Below the pieces are notes generated by a model. That model saw only the letters and a list, made by a program, of their open reading frames with translations. It was not told the DNA's origin and searched no databases. The position numbers were made by a program, and so were the translations under genes. Below are positions 33,253 to 41,135 of a stretch of DNA of 64,000 nucleotides, in pieces. How positions within the stretch are numbered: the stretch's first letter is position 1; each line of letters starts with the position of its first letter. Source of the DNA: JAJAZB01 sp964244295. GTDB lineage: Bacteria; Bacteroidota; Bacteroidia; Cytophagales; Spirosomataceae. The stretch is taken from positions 1 through 64,000 of the forward strand of contig CAXTIG010000010.1 of the NCBI GenBank assembly GCA_964244295.1, given 5' to 3'.

Positions 33253-36200
33253 CTACGCCACCAACGCCGCCTCCCGCACCACCGCCTCACTCACTTCCAC
33301 CCTCGGCGGCAGGAGTTTGTACATCACGGGCGTGACCAGGCGCGAGAGCAGCGTGGAGGAAATAATGCCGCCAATCAGCACCAGCGCCAGGGGCGAGTAC
33401 AGGTCGGAGTATTCGACCACGAGCGGAATCAGCCCGCCGATGGCCGTAAGCGAGGTGAGCACGATGGGCACGAAGCGGATTTCGCCCGCTTCGCGGATGG
33501 CTTCTTCCAGGCCCCGGCCCTGGGCACGGAGTTGGTTGGTGAAATCGACCAGCAGCAGCGAGTTTTTCACCTCGATGCCCACGAGCGCAATCAGCCCGAT
33601 GGTGGCGACGAACGAGAGCGTTTCGCCCGCGATGAACAGCGCCAGAATGGCCCCGACGATGCCCAGCGGAATCACCGACAGCACGATGAGCGTGGAGCGC
33701 AGCGAGCCGAATTCGAGAATCAGCACGCCCAGAAACCCGAACACCGCCACGATGATGATGACCCCCAGCCCGCCGAAACTTTCCTGCTGGCTTTCTTTTT
33801 CCCCCGCCACACCGTAGCTGAAACCCTTCGGAAACTTGAACTGCGCCAGTTTGCCTTCGATTTCGTCGTTTTTGCGCTGTACGTTGTAGCCCGTTTGCAG
33901 GAAGCTCGATACGGTCACGAAGCGGAGTTTGTCGTAGTGCCGGATGCCGTTGGGCGAGGTTTCCAGCCGTACTTCGGTGAGTTGGCGGAGCGGGATGGCG
34001 CTGCCCGTCAGGCTGTTGACGTAGAGTTTTGAAAACACGTCGTAGTTCTGCGCCCGGCCTTCGCGGGGCACCGACACGTTGATGGCGTAGTCGTCACCGT
34101 CGGCGTCGCGGTAGGTGCCCAGATTAAGGCCCGCGATGCCGAGCCGCACGATGCGGTCGATGTCGGCCACGGGAACGCCGAGCAGCCCGGCTTTTTCCTT
34201 GTTAATCTTCACCCGCAGGTCGGTGGGTTGCACCTTCAGCGGGTTTTCGACGTACATCGTGCCCTCGGTTTTTTTCAACAAGTCCTCAATCTGACCGGCC
34301 ACGTGGCGCAGCGTGTCGAGGTCTTCGCCGTAAATCCGGTAGGCCAGCGGGGCTTCGATGGGCGGCCCCTGCTCGAAGTTTTTCGCTTCGATTTTCGCGC
34401 CGGGGTAGTGGTCCAGTTTCTTGCGCAGTTCGTCCACGAGGGCCACTTTTTCGTCGGTGCTCAGGTCGGTGGTTTGGACGAAAAGCTGGGCGTAGTGCTC
34501 GGTTTCGTTGCGCGGAATTTCGTTGTAATAAATCCGGGGGTTGCCCCGGCCCACGTTGGTCGCCACGCTTTTGATGTGGGGGGTACGGCGGAGAATGTCC
34601 TCCACGTGCCGCACCACGCGCTCGGTGGCGTAGAGGTTGGAGCCGACGGGCAGTTCGACGTTGACCAAAAACATGGGTTTCTCCGAACGCGGAAACAAAC
34701 TCGATCCCACCACCGGCACCAGCGCCATCGCCCCGGCGAAAATCAGCCCCGCCACCACCAGCATCGCCACCGGGTGCCGCAGGCCCCAGTTGAGCGCCCG
34801 CCCGTAGCTGCCCGCGATAATCCGCTTCATACCGCGCAGGATGGCGTTGCCTTCGGGGTTTTCGTGTTTAGAAAGAATCACGCTCGACAAAAATGGCACG
34901 ATGGTGAGCGCCACGAGCATCGAGGCCAGTACGCTGGTAATCACGGCCATTGGCAGGCTGCGGATGAAGGCCCCGGCGGCTTCGGGCAAAAACACGAGCG
35001 GCAAAAAGGCGAAAATCAGCAGCACCGTGCAGCCCACCACGGCCAGGCTGATTTGCTTGGTGGCCTGAATGGCCGCCGCCCGGCGCGAGTAGCCGTTTCG
35101 GAGAAACCGTTCGATGTTTTCGACCACCACGATGCTGTCGTCCACCAAAATCCCCAGCGCCACAATCATCCCCACGATGCTGAGCTGGTTGATGTTGTAG
35201 CCGAGCAAGTCGAGGGCGGTGAGGCCGATGGCGAGCGACAGCGGAATGGAAATCATCACCACCAGCGAGGCCCGCGTGCCCAGCGGCAGCAGCGTGACGA
35301 GCACGAGCAGGATGGCAATGCCGAAGTCTTTGGCAAAACGCCCCAGGCGGCGGTCGACGCTGGAGGGCTGGTCGAAAACGCGCACGAGGTCGATGCTTTT
35401 GGGCAACCCGGCCTTGAACGCCGCCTCGACCGGCTCAACCTGGTCGCGGGTCTGGATGATGTTTTCGCCGTCTTTCTGGCCCGTGGTGACGAACACGCAA
35501 CGGTGGCCGTTGAGCCGGGTGATGTGTTTTTCGTCGTCGTAACCGGGCGTGACGGTGGCGATGTCTTTCAGCAGCACGATTTTCGAGCCGTTGGAAAACA
35601 CGATCGTGTTCTTGATTTCATCGAGCGATTTGTAATCGCCGGAGGTTTTGACGTTGAACTTCCGGTCGCCCGCGTTGACCGAGCCGCCGGGAATGTTCAC
35701 GTTTTCGCTCTGAATTGCGCCCAGCACCGAATTGACCGGAATGCGGTCGGCGGCGAGCTTTTCAAGGTTCAGCGCCACGTTGACGCGGGGCTGCGGGTAG
35801 CCCCAACTCTGGATGTTTTTGAGCGTTTTTATTTTTTCCAGTTCGTCCTCGAAATCGTCAGCGCGTTTGCGCAGCATGGTGTAGGGCACGTTTTCGCTCA
35901 CCAGCGCCCACTGGTAAATGCTGACTTCGGAAGGAATGAATTTCTCGATGCGAATCTCGGCCACGTCGGCGGGCAGTTCCTGGCGCAGGGCACTGACTTC
36001 GCGCACGATTTCCTGGTATTTTTTATCGGGGTCTTCCTCGAATTTATACTCGATGCGCACCGCCGCCACGCCGTCGGAAATGGTGGTGCGGATGCGCTTG
36101 ACGTTGTCGAGGGCGGAAATGCGCTTTTCGGCGGGGTCGGCCACCAGTTGCTCCATGTCCTGGGGGTTAGTGCCGGGGTAAATGATGACCACCCCAAACT

Positions 36201-36330
36201 GCGGGGCCTGGTAGTTGGGGTCTTCGCCCCGTGGCATGGTGAGCAGCGAGTACGCGCCCAGCGACAACACCGCCAGAAACACCACGAGGGTGAACTGGTA
36301 GTTTTTGACGGAAAATTCGGAGAGGTTCAT
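33253..36330 (-). CDS. RND-family efflux permease
   Basis: This 1025-residue inner-membrane proton antiporter has the AcrB/CzcA layout: a first helix (VVFLAVLSLGAYSLL), a large periplasmic loop, a helix bundle with ILVDDSIVVVENIER in TM4 and a second repeat ending LLSRLVTPVMYKLL. The sequence MNLSEFSVKNYQFTLVVF and the PGEDPNYQ-like MPRGEDPNYQ suit the HAE/MMPL-type exporters of organic compounds, not metal pumps. ATG at 36330 is used. Its adaptor and TolC genes lie upstream on the same strand, separated by a two-gene insertion on the other strand. Confidence 0.93.
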   Translation of the reverse strand: MNLSEFSVKNYQFTLVVFLAVLSLGAYSLLTMPRGEDPNYQAPQFGVVIIYPGTNPQDMEQLVADPAEKRISALDNVKRIRTTISDGVAAVRIEYKFEEDPDKKYQEIVREVSALRQELPADVAEIRIEKFIPSEVSIYQWALVSENVPYTMLRKRADDFEDELEKIKTLKNIQSWGYPQPRVNVALNLEKLAADRIPVNSVLGAIQSENVNIPGGSVNAGDRKFNVKTSGDYKSLDEIKNTIVFSNGSKIVLLKDIATVTPGYDDEKHITRLNGHRCVFVTTGQKDGENIIQTRDQVEPVEAAFKAGLPKSIDLVRVFDQPSSVDRRLGRFAKDFGIAILLVLVTLLPLGTRASLVVMISIPLSLAIGLTALDLLGYNINQLSIVGMIVALGILVDDSIVVVENIERFLRNGYSRRAAAIQATKQISLAVVGCTVLLIFAFLPLVFLPEAAGAFIRSLPMAVITSVLASMLVALTIVPFLSSVILSKHENPEGNAILRGMKRIIAGSYGRALNWGLRHPVAMLVVAGLIFAGAMALVPVVGSSLFPRSEKPMFLVNVELPVGSNLYATERVVRHVEDILRRTPHIKSVATNVGRGNPRIYYNEIPRNETEHYAQLFVQTTDLSTDEKVALVDELRKKLDHYPGAKIEAKNFEQGPPIEAPLAYRIYGEDLDTLRHVAGQIEDLLKKTEGTMYVENPLKVQPTDLRVKINKEKAGLLGVPVADIDRIVRLGIAGLNLGTYRDADGDDYAINVSVPREGRAQNYDVFSKLYVNSLTGSAIPLRQLTEVRLETSPNGIRHYDKLRFVTVSSFLQTGYNVQRKNDEIEGKLAQFKFPKGFSYGVAGEKESQQESFGGLGVIIIVAVFGFLGVLILEFGSLRSTLIVLSVIPLGIVGAILALFIAGETLSFVATIGLIALVGIEVKNSLLLVDFTNQLRAQGRGLEEAIREAGEIRFVPIVLTSLTAIGGLIPLVVEYSDLYSPLALVLIGGIISSTLLSRLVTPVMYKLLPPRVEVSEAVVREAALVA

Positions 36331-36341
36331 GGGAAAGGATG

Positions 36342-36349
36342 TATTTTTG
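36342..36349 (+). promoter_or_regulatory. -7 element for the DUF4160/DUF2442 pair
   Basis: TATTTTTG fully matches TAnnTTTG and lies 19 nt before the ATG at 36368. A TTG at the right distance is lacking. It sits just upstream of the RND start, so this promoter and the efflux operon run against each other. Confidence 0.4.
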
Positions 36350-36367
36350 AAGGATTCAGAACCCGAT

Positions 36368-36601
36368 ATGCCAGAACTGTTTCGTTTTTTTGGATTACGT
36401 TTCGCGTTTTTCAGCAACGACCACCCGCCGATTCACGTCCACGTTCGGGGTAGCGACGGAACTGCCAAATTTGAAGTGAGTCCCGTGCTTTTAATCGAAA
36501 ACAAGGGATTGAGACCGAAAGACTTAAAACTGGCGGAAGCGCTGATTCTCGAAAATGAGGAACTTATCATCAACCGCTGGAACGACTTCTTCGACTCATG
36601 A
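36368..36601 (+). CDS. DUF4160 domain protein
   Basis: This 77-residue protein has the canonical DUF4160 pattern: MPELFRFFGLRFAFFSNDHPPIHVHV, then GSDGTAKFEV and NRWNDFFDS. Conserved HPPIHVHV histidines may bind metal. DUF4160 is commonly paired with DUF2442, and such pairs have been suggested to act as toxin-antitoxin-like modules, though activity is not established. The stop overlaps the start of the next gene (ATGA). It lies antisense inside an efflux operon. Confidence 0.85.
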   Translation: MPELFRFFGLRFAFFSNDHPPIHVHVRGSDGTAKFEVSPVLLIENKGLRPKDLKLAEALILENEELIINRWNDFFDS

Positions 36602-36849
36602 CTACGACCGCTGACCGCACCGCTACCCGCATTCTGGCTCAATCCGTCTGGTTTGACGACACCCGGATTTACGTCGAACTGACCGATGGACGCGTTGTCG
36701 GTGCCCCGATGGCCTGGTTTCCGCACCTCCTGCGTGGCACGCCCGAACAACGGGCCGACTACGAACTTTTCGACGAAGGCGGCTGGATTCACTGGGAAAG
36801 CCTGGATGAAGACCTCTCCGCCGAAGGGATGCTGACGTTTAGTCGTTAG
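36598..36849 (+). CDS. DUF2442 domain protein
   Basis: This 83-residue protein has the DUF2442 core VWFDDTRIYVELTDGRVVGAPMAWFPHLL followed by an acidic GGWIHWESLDEDLSAEGML. The family is short, often encoded immediately after a DUF4160 gene, as here by a four-base overlap. The N-terminal 12 residues (TTTADRTATRIL) are poorly conserved. Likely partner of the preceding protein; biochemical role unknown. Confidence 0.85.
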   Translation: MTTTADRTATRILAQSVWFDDTRIYVELTDGRVVGAPMAWFPHLLRGTPEQRADYELFDEGGWIHWESLDEDLSAEGMLTFSR

Positions 36850-36923
36850 TCATCAGTCGTTAGTCGATAGCAGTCGTCAGCCGTCACCGTTGACTAACGA
36901 CTGTTGACTGCCCACTAACGACT
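36841..36923. repeat. Short-word repeats AGTCGTTAGT / ACTAACGACT
   Basis: 10-bp arms (36841-36850 and 36914-36923) with several intervening GTCGTTAGTC-like words in both orientations. The block covers the ends of two convergent genes and encodes the last residues of the adaptor protein (VVSGQSTVVSQR). The same words form the outer arms at 56286-56426. Confidence 0.75.
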
Positions 36924-37948
36924 CTAATTTTCACCCCCTCCGTCAAATACGCCGAGCCGTCGGTAATCACGCTGCTCACGCCGTCGAGGCCGCTTTGCAG
37001 GTAGGCTTTGTCAGCGGCGAGGTAGGCCACTTTCACGGCCCGGCGGCGGGCTTGGTCGCCTTCGGGCACGTACACGAAGGCGTCCTGGTTGCTGCCTTCG
37101 ATGAGCGCCTCCACCGGGATGGCCGTCAGGCTCGATTTCACCGCCGGAAAAAGCAGCACGTTGGCAAAAATCCCCGAAGCCAGGCGCGGCGGCGCGGCGC
37201 TGAGTTTCAACTCCGCCTGGTACAAGCCCGAAGCCGCGTCGGTGCCGACCGCGAGGTTGCTCACCGTGGCCGGGAAGGTCTGACCGGGGTAGGCGTCGAG
37301 TTTTACCTCGGCGCGGGTGCCCGCTTTCAGTCGCACCCAGTCTTTGTCGGTGATGCCCGCCTTCACAATCCAGTCCTTGCGGTCGGTGGCCGAGAGCAGC
37401 AGCACGCCCGCACCGGGCGAAGCGAGTTCGCCTTCGTTCATCAGTTTTTTCATAATCACGCCGTTGGAGGTGGCCCGGATTTCCGAAAAACCCCGGTTGT
37501 AGCGGGCGATGTCGAGGTTGTTTTGGGCCACGTTGAGGGCGGTGGTCAGGTTCTGCACCTGTTCGAGGGTCGCCACGCTGTCGCGGTAGAGGTTTTTCAC
37601 CCGGCCCAAATCGCGCTCAGACTTACTCACCGCTTCGGTGGCCTGCTGCACCTGGGCGTTGATTTCGGTGAGGTTAAGTACGGCCAAAACCTGCCCCCGG
37701 CGCACGGCGGTGCCTTCTTTCACAAAAATTCGCTGAATGATGCCGCCCGTTTTGAACGACAACTTCGCTTCGGTTTCCGAAGCCACCAGCCCGGAGGCTT
37801 TAATGGCTTCGGCGGCGCTCTCGCGGCCCACCGCCGCCAGCCGGACGGGAATCACCTCGTCGGCCAGCACGGGGGCTTTGGCGGGTTCGGGGGCGCAGGC
37901 GGCGAGGAGCAGCAGCATCGTCAGGGCGGGGAGGTAGGTTGATTTCAT
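36884..37948 (-). CDS. RND efflux periplasmic adaptor (membrane fusion protein)
   Basis: The 354-residue adaptor has a lipoprotein-like signal peptide (lipidated Cys about residue 18 in LLLLAACAPEP). The split biotinyl-lipoyl domain appears as KLSFKTGGIIQRIFVKEGTAVRRGQVLA and EIRATSNGVIMKKLMNEGELASPG. An alpha-hairpin lies between them and beta-barrel/membrane-proximal domains follow. It links the RND pump to the TolC channel. The extreme C-terminus is encoded by intergenic-type repeat words, implying the repeat invaded or replaced the original 3' end. Confidence 0.92.
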   Translation of the reverse strand: MKSTYLPALTMLLLLAACAPEPAKAPVLADEVIPVRLAAVGRESAAEAIKASGLVASETEAKLSFKTGGIIQRIFVKEGTAVRRGQVLAVLNLTEINAQVQQATEAVSKSERDLGRVKNLYRDSVATLEQVQNLTTALNVAQNNLDIARYNRGFSEIRATSNGVIMKKLMNEGELASPGAGVLLLSATDRKDWIVKAGITDKDWVRLKAGTRAEVKLDAYPGQTFPATVSNLAVGTDAASGLYQAELKLSAAPPRLASGIFANVLLFPAVKSSLTAIPVEALIEGSNQDAFVYVPEGDQARRRAVKVAYLAADKAYLQSGLDGVSSVITDGSAYLTEGVKIRVVSGQSTVVSQR

Positions 37949-38002
37949 GGGTGAACGGGAGAAGGTTGTGAATGGGATTTTGATATAAAAAACTCCGTTT
38001 CG

Positions 38003-38216
38003 GCGTCATTGCGAGCGCAGTCCTTCAAGACGAGCGAAGCGAGGCGGTCCGCCGCTGCGGTTGAAGGACGGAGCGAAGCAATCCCCTCACGGAGAGCGAG
38101 ATAGCGCCGGGCAAGTCAATTGGTTTTGCTCTTTTGGTCTCCGGCAGGGGGATTGCTTCGCTCCGGTGAACCGTTCTCGCTTCGCTCGTCCGTTTCACCT
38201 CCGCTCGCAATGACGC
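38003..38216. repeat. About 210-bp inverted-repeat element, CATTGCGAGCG family, copy 2
   Basis: The ends GCGTCATTGCGAGCG and CGCTCGCAATGACGC match copy 1 at 9998-10208. The centre (TTTTGCTCTTTTGGTCTCCGG) is also nearly identical to copy 1, while the outer flanking parts of the arms differ. It lies in the gap 37949-38269 between TolC and adaptor genes; no gene is seen there. Confidence 0.85.
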
Positions 38217-38269
38217 GTCTCTTGAAGCTTTCACGCTACCTTAATTAGCTACGCTGAATCTTCGATTTC

Positions 38270-39607
38270 CTAATTGAACCCATACCCCGCCCGCGCCCGC
38301 TCCAGTTCCGCCTGGCGAATCCAGACGTCGTAGAGGGCGAGGATGGCTTGTTGCTGGGCGGTGGTGAGTTGGGTTTGGGCGTCGAGGAGTTCGATAAACG
38401 TGGCCTGGCCCTCTTTGTAGCGCCGGAACAAATCGCGGTAGTAACGCTGGGCGGTTTCGGTTTGCAGGGTGCGGCTGACGTGAACCTGCCGGGCCGATTG
38501 CAGCGAATTTTCGGCGGTAAAGGCCTGGAGGCGCAGTTGGTCTTCCACCTGCTCGGTCTGCACCCGGAGTTGGGCCAGGTCGGTTTCGGATTGCTTGATT
38601 TTCAGGATGTTCCGATTGCCCGCGTAAATCGGAATGTCGAGCGACACGCCCAGCAACGCGTAGCGGCTGCGGTTGTCGAATTTGAAATCCGACTCCTGCG
38701 AACCCAGGTCGAGTTGGGCACCGAGCCGGGGGCGGCGGTACGACTGGTTGAGCTTCAGCACCGTCTGGCTCGCCCGCGTGGCGGCGCGGAGTTGGTCGAG
38801 TTCTTCGCGGTTGCCCGTCGGGATGTCGTCCAGGCGCAGGGTACGGTAGGTCGAATCCACCACCACGGGCGCGTCGAGGTCTTTGTTCAGCAAAAAATTG
38901 AAGTACGCGGCGGCGTTGCGGCGGGTGGCTTCGGCCTGGGCCAGGTCGGCGTCCACCTTGCCGAGTTCGTTGCGCGAACGAAGCAGCACCGTTGGGTTCG
39001 CCATCTGGTTGTTGACCAGCGCCTGGTTGACCCGCTGACTTTCCTGCACCAACCCCCGCGCATTTTGGTACACGCGCAGCGCTTCGGCGGCTTTGAGGTA
39101 GCTGAAGTAGGCCGTTTTCACGTCTTTCACCAGTTCGCGACGGTACACGTTCAACTCCGCCTGTTGCCCCTCAATCTGCTCCTGCCGGATGCGGCGGGCG
39201 TAGGAAATCTCGGCGTTGATGAGCGGCTGGGTGATGCGAAAGCGAGCGTCGTAAAAGTTTTTCGGGAAAAACGTCACGCTCTGGTTTTCCACCACCGGAA
39301 ACTTGTCGCTCTGGGTAATCTGGTTGAGCGCCCGGTACGCGGGGTTGACCAAATCACCGATGGGCAGGTCGATGCGCCGCCCGCCGACTGCCGTGGTGTA
39401 GCTGGCCCCGAAACTCACCGAGGGCAGGAACAAACTCTTGGCTTCGTCGAGGCTCAACAGCGCTTTTTGCAGGTTGAACTGCCGCTGCCGGAGCGACAGG
39501 TTGCTTTGCAAGCCCTCACGGACGTAGCCGTCGAGGGGGCCGGGGGTTTGGGCAAAAATCGAGGCCCCCGACAGCAAGAAAAAGAAGAGGAAGAAAGACC
39601 GTTTCAT
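38270..39607 (-). CDS. TolC-family outer-membrane channel
   Basis: This 445-residue protein has a signal peptide (MKRSFFLFFFLLSGASIFAQ). Two long helical-hairpin repeats of the outer-membrane efflux protein type follow (LQSNLSLRQRQFNLQKALLSLDEAK; LKIKQSETDLAQLRVQTEQVEDQLRLQ). These form the trimeric channel of the tripartite pump. The ATG at 39607 opens the signal peptide and lies 23 bp after the thioesterase stop. Part of the TetR-thioesterase-TolC-adaptor-RND set. Confidence 0.92.
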   Translation of the reverse strand: MKRSFFLFFFLLSGASIFAQTPGPLDGYVREGLQSNLSLRQRQFNLQKALLSLDEAKSLFLPSVSFGASYTTAVGGRRIDLPIGDLVNPAYRALNQITQSDKFPVVENQSVTFFPKNFYDARFRITQPLINAEISYARRIRQEQIEGQQAELNVYRRELVKDVKTAYFSYLKAAEALRVYQNARGLVQESQRVNQALVNNQMANPTVLLRSRNELGKVDADLAQAEATRRNAAAYFNFLLNKDLDAPVVVDSTYRTLRLDDIPTGNREELDQLRAATRASQTVLKLNQSYRRPRLGAQLDLGSQESDFKFDNRSRYALLGVSLDIPIYAGNRNILKIKQSETDLAQLRVQTEQVEDQLRLQAFTAENSLQSARQVHVSRTLQTETAQRYYRDLFRRYKEGQATFIELLDAQTQLTTAQQQAILALYDVWIRQAELERARAGYGFN

Positions 39608-39630
39608 GGGAATTTGGGGATTGAAAACCT

Positions 39631-40068
39631 TCAAAGCGTTTTACTCGTCGCGACCAGGTTAGAACTGCACTGCGCCACCAAAATCCCCTCGGCATCGCGG
39701 ATTTCGCAGGTGGCGTTTATGATTTTCCGGCCCTGGCGGACGATTCTACTTTTGGCCGTGATGGTGCTGCCCAGGGGCGCACTCCACAGAAAATCGATGG
39801 ACAAATTGACGGAGGTGTAAAACGTCGGCAGGCCGAGGCTGAAGACGGTCGTGCCCATCAAATCGTCCATGATGGCGGCCACCACGCCACCGTGCAGGAT
39901 GAGGGCCGGGTTGCAGAATTCCTCGCGCACCCCGTACTCCACCGTCAGCGAACCTTCCTCGACCTCCACCAACCGCCCCCCCAGCCAGCGGCCCAGCGGC
40001 GAGGGGCTGTGTTCGGCGAGGGCTTGCCCGATTCGGGCGCGGAAAAAGTCGAGGGCGGTGGGGTTCAT
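39631..40068 (-). CDS. PaaI-type hotdog thioesterase
   Basis: The 145-residue hotdog-fold protein contains CNPALILHGGVVAAIMDDLMG, the PaaI/acyl-CoA thioesterase HGG-D motif, and VNLSIDFLWSAPLGSTITAKSRI. Such enzymes hydrolyse aromatic or fatty acyl-CoA thioesters. Its position between the TetR regulator and the TolC gene in the efflux operon suggests it handles a compound related to what the pump exports or protects membrane lipids; this is inference. ATG at 40068 used. Confidence 0.85.
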   Translation of the reverse strand: MNPTALDFFRARIGQALAEHSPSPLGRWLGGRLVEVEEGSLTVEYGVREEFCNPALILHGGVVAAIMDDLMGTTVFSLGLPTFYTSVNLSIDFLWSAPLGSTITAKSRIVRQGRKIINATCEIRDAEGILVAQCSSNLVATSKTL

Positions 40069-40142
40069 GGATATTGAGTGACTGAGTGAAACTAAGTGAT
40101 TGAGTGAAATGGGGCGCCGCAAAGGAAGTTTCCGGCTCCTCC

Positions 40143-40796
40143 TCACGCCTGTTCGGCCCGGCTAAGCACCGAATTGTCGGTTTGAATCAGCGAAATCATC
40201 AGGTTAAGCGATTGGTGCATGGTGCCGGGGATGTCGTCGCTGAACTTTTCGGCGACGCTGAACCGGTCGCGGATGAAGAGCGAGGCCAAGCCGTGGACGA
40301 AGGACCAAATCGACATCGTCGCCACGCTCAGGTCGGTCTCGCGCATCAGACCCTCAGCCATGCATTGCCGGATGATTTCCTGGAGCAGCACGAAATTTTG
40401 TTGACCACAGTCCCAATCGTCGTCGTATTTTTTGTGAATGGCTACCATCGGTGCCCGCGAGATGAACATCAAATCGTAGAGTTCGGGGTTGGCGACGGCA
40501 AATTCCAGGTAGCGGATGCCCATCTGCCGCAGGCGCTCCAGGGGGTTTTCGATGACCAACAGGCTGTGCATTTGCTCGAAGAGCCGGGCAAAGCCAAATT
40601 CGTGGACGGCGTAAAACAGTTCGTCTTTATCCTTGAAATACAGGTAAATCGTGGCCGGGCTGTACTCGATGCGCTCGGCAATGGCCCGGATGGAGGCCTT
40701 GTCGTAGCCTTCCTGGATGAACACGTCCTTCGCCGCGTCCAGTATCCGCTGCTTCATTTCTAGCCGCTCCCGCTCTTTCCGCTCCGTGACTCCCAT
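40143..40796 (-). CDS. TetR/AcrR-family transcriptional regulator
   Basis: This 217-residue repressor-type protein has an N-terminal three-helix DNA-binding domain (MKQRILDAAKDVFIQEGYDKASI, then RAIAERIEYSPATIYLYFKDKDEL) and a ligand-binding helical C-terminal domain. It is the first gene of the efflux operon and likely represses it and itself. Two AACANTGTT palindromes around its promoter are candidate operators. ATG at 40796 is used; a TTG three codons upstream would overlap one operator. Confidence 0.92.
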   Translation of the reverse strand: MGVTERKERERLEMKQRILDAAKDVFIQEGYDKASIRAIAERIEYSPATIYLYFKDKDELFYAVHEFGFARLFEQMHSLLVIENPLERLRQMGIRYLEFAVANPELYDLMFISRAPMVAIHKKYDDDWDCGQQNFVLLQEIIRQCMAEGLMRETDLSVATMSIWSFVHGLASLFIRDRFSVAEKFSDDIPGTMHQSLNLMISLIQTDNSVLSRAEQA

Positions 40797-40800
40797 GACG

Positions 40801-40858
40801 AACAATGTTTGGTTTTAAAACGATGTAAATTTAATGAACAGTGTTTAGTGAAAGTCAA
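40801..40858 (-). promoter_or_regulatory. Promoter and twin operators of the efflux operon
   Basis: Palindromes AACAATGTT (40801-40809) and AACAGTGTT (40837-40845) are 36 bp apart and flank TAAATTTA (40826-40833), a near -7 element. A TTG (40856-40858) lies 22 nt further upstream. One operator lies between -33 and -7, the other at the start site, a usual layout for TetR repression. Confidence 0.5.
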
Positions 40859-40921
40859 TAGTCCCAGCAAATAAATTTTATTTATTCTCTCAACCTGCTG
40901 ACGTTCAACAATTAAGTTGAA

Positions 40922-41032
40922 CGTCATGCCGAACTTGTTTTGGCATCTTCCCACTAGATTACCGATTCGTTTGGCTACCTGCAAGCAGGTTGAAGGGCGA
41001 AAGGAAGATGCCGAAACAAGTTCGGCATGACG
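40922..41032. repeat. 30-bp inverted repeat, CGTCATGCCGAACTTG family, copy 1
   Basis: Arms 40922-40951 and 41003-41032 with one G-T pair. The loop holds TGGCTACCT (40972-40980), close to the shared loop word. Same arm family as 54255-54383. A small hairpin GTTCAAC/GTTGAAC (about 40903-40922) abuts its left side. Confidence 0.88.
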
Positions 41033-41073
41033 CACCCCGGCCTTACGTCCTGAAGAACAGGCTGGGTTCTGCT

Positions 41074-41104
41074 TTGGGCGTTCGGCGGGTTGGGCGTAGT
41101 TTTG
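41074..41104 (+). promoter_or_regulatory. Consensus promoter of phosphosulfolactate synthase gene
   Basis: TTG (41074-41076), 20 nt, TAGTTTTG (41097-41104): full match. Transcription would start near 41110, 26 nt before the ATG. Confidence 0.62.
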
Positions 41105-41135
41105 CGGCTTCCAATCTTCAACGAACCCTCCCTGA

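Noticed and set aside
33253..36330. CzcA-type heavy-metal exporter
   Set aside because: The metal-specific CzcA motifs were not recognised, and the TetR and thioesterase context fits organic substrates better.
34228..36453. A 741-codon plus-strand open frame opposite the RND pump gene
   Set aside because: The translation is His/Asp/Arg-rich low complexity, typical of an antisense frame, while the minus strand encodes a complete RND protein.
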